DNA of 14,322 bases, taken from contig JAERRP010000264.1 of the NCBI GenBank assembly GCA_016735415.1, forward strand, positions 1 to 14,322. The letters are read 5' to 3'. This stretch comes from Desulfobacterales bacterium. Lineage in GTDB: Bacteria > Desulfobacterota > Desulfobacteria > Desulfobacterales > UBA5852. Shown here piece by piece: positions 14,131-14,322 of the stretch (its first letter is position 1; each line of letters opens with the position of its first letter). Under the pieces are notes generated by a model. That model was not told where the DNA came from. It saw only the letters and a list, made by a program, of their open reading frames with translations, and ran no database searches. Both the position numbers and the translations under genes were made by a program.

Positions 14131-14132
14131 TC

Positions 14133-14322
14133 ATGGCCGTTCAATGGGTCGGTTTCCTGAAGCAACCTGCCTGCGGCGTTACGCTGTATCCCTTGACGCG
14201 GCAACATCTTGTTTTTGCGAGTCGGACAATGGAAATTGCGCGCCCGGCAGCCTGCGCCTTTTACCGCCTCGCCGATTGCCTTTTTTTAGTGGACCATCAA
14301 ACCCAATTACGGTTGCTAATGG
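14133..14322 (+). CDS. Start of an unidentified gene leaving the right edge
   Basis: Two bases after the stop of the VWA gene, an ATG opens a frame of 63 codons that stays open to the window end (MAVQWVGFLKQPACGV at the start, then TLYPLTRQHLVFASRT). The amino-acid composition is plausible, but no ribosome site is evident and the family is not recognised. Close spacing would allow translational coupling. Chance openness over this length is possible. Confidence 0.4.
   Translation, partial: MAVQWVGFLKQPACGVTLYPLTRQHLVFASRTMEIARPAACAFYRLADCLFLVDHQTQLRLLM

Noticed and set aside
1..14322. CRISPR array, tRNA, rRNA or insertion sequence
   Set aside because: No regular direct repeats, no tRNA-like folds, no transposase frames or terminal inverted repeats were seen on either strand.

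Overview
The window reads as a chromosomal catabolic locus from a strictly anaerobic bacterium, most likely a sulfate-reducing Desulfobacterota member. The reasons are gene content: a fumarate-adding glycyl radical enzyme of the benzylsuccinate/alkylsuccinate synthase clade with its radical-SAM activase and small Fe-S subunits, two sigma-54-type promoters, and a probable UGA-encoded selenocysteine. This assignment is inference; no taxonomic marker gene is present.

Layout. A long minus-strand array runs leftwards from a sigma-54-type promoter near 10075-10090: activase (8934-9953), a 55-aa BssC-like Fe-S subunit (8721-8888), the catalytic glycyl radical subunit (6213-8705), a 13-bp intercistronic hairpin, a 70-aa zinc-ribbon protein (5913-6125) and a 128-aa four-Cys Fe-S subunit (5502-5888), followed by a terminator-like hairpin (5449-5490). 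Past that come a 116-codon cysteine-rich ORF with one in-frame TGA in a U-P-A-C motif (4998-5348, candidate new selenoprotein), a MoxR/NorQ-type AAA+ ATPase (4129-4977), its VWA-domain partner (2421-4163), an SCP2-like protein (1961-2350), the C-terminal remnant of a PPOX-like gene (1772-1924), an intact PPOX-like FMN-binding protein (1301-1714), and a GAF-domain protein that leaves the window at base 1.

Divergently on the plus strand, behind a second sigma-54-type promoter (10410-10425), lie a MoaD/ThiS-like protein ending in Gly-Gly (10472-10744), an unrecognised 173-aa protein (10776-11297), a second MoxR-type ATPase (11538-12398) and a second VWA protein (12427-14130). Another frame starts 2 bases after that and runs off the right edge.

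How it may work together. The activase installs the glycyl radical (Gly806) in the catalytic subunit. The radical passes to Cys469, which abstracts H from a hydrocarbon so that it adds to fumarate. The sequence favours an alkylsuccinate synthase (AssA/MasD-like) over toluene-type BssA, but the substrate is not proven. The small Fe-S proteins are probable accessory subunits. The MoxR-VWA pair resembles NorQ/NorD and CbbQ/CbbO remodelling chaperones. A second, strongly similar MoxR-VWA pair with a MoaD-like protein lies on the other side of the shared regulatory region. The least ordinary elements are the candidate selenocysteine zinc-ribbon protein and the duplicated, sigma-54-linked chaperone modules. 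No RNA genes, insertion sequences or CRISPR arrays were seen.
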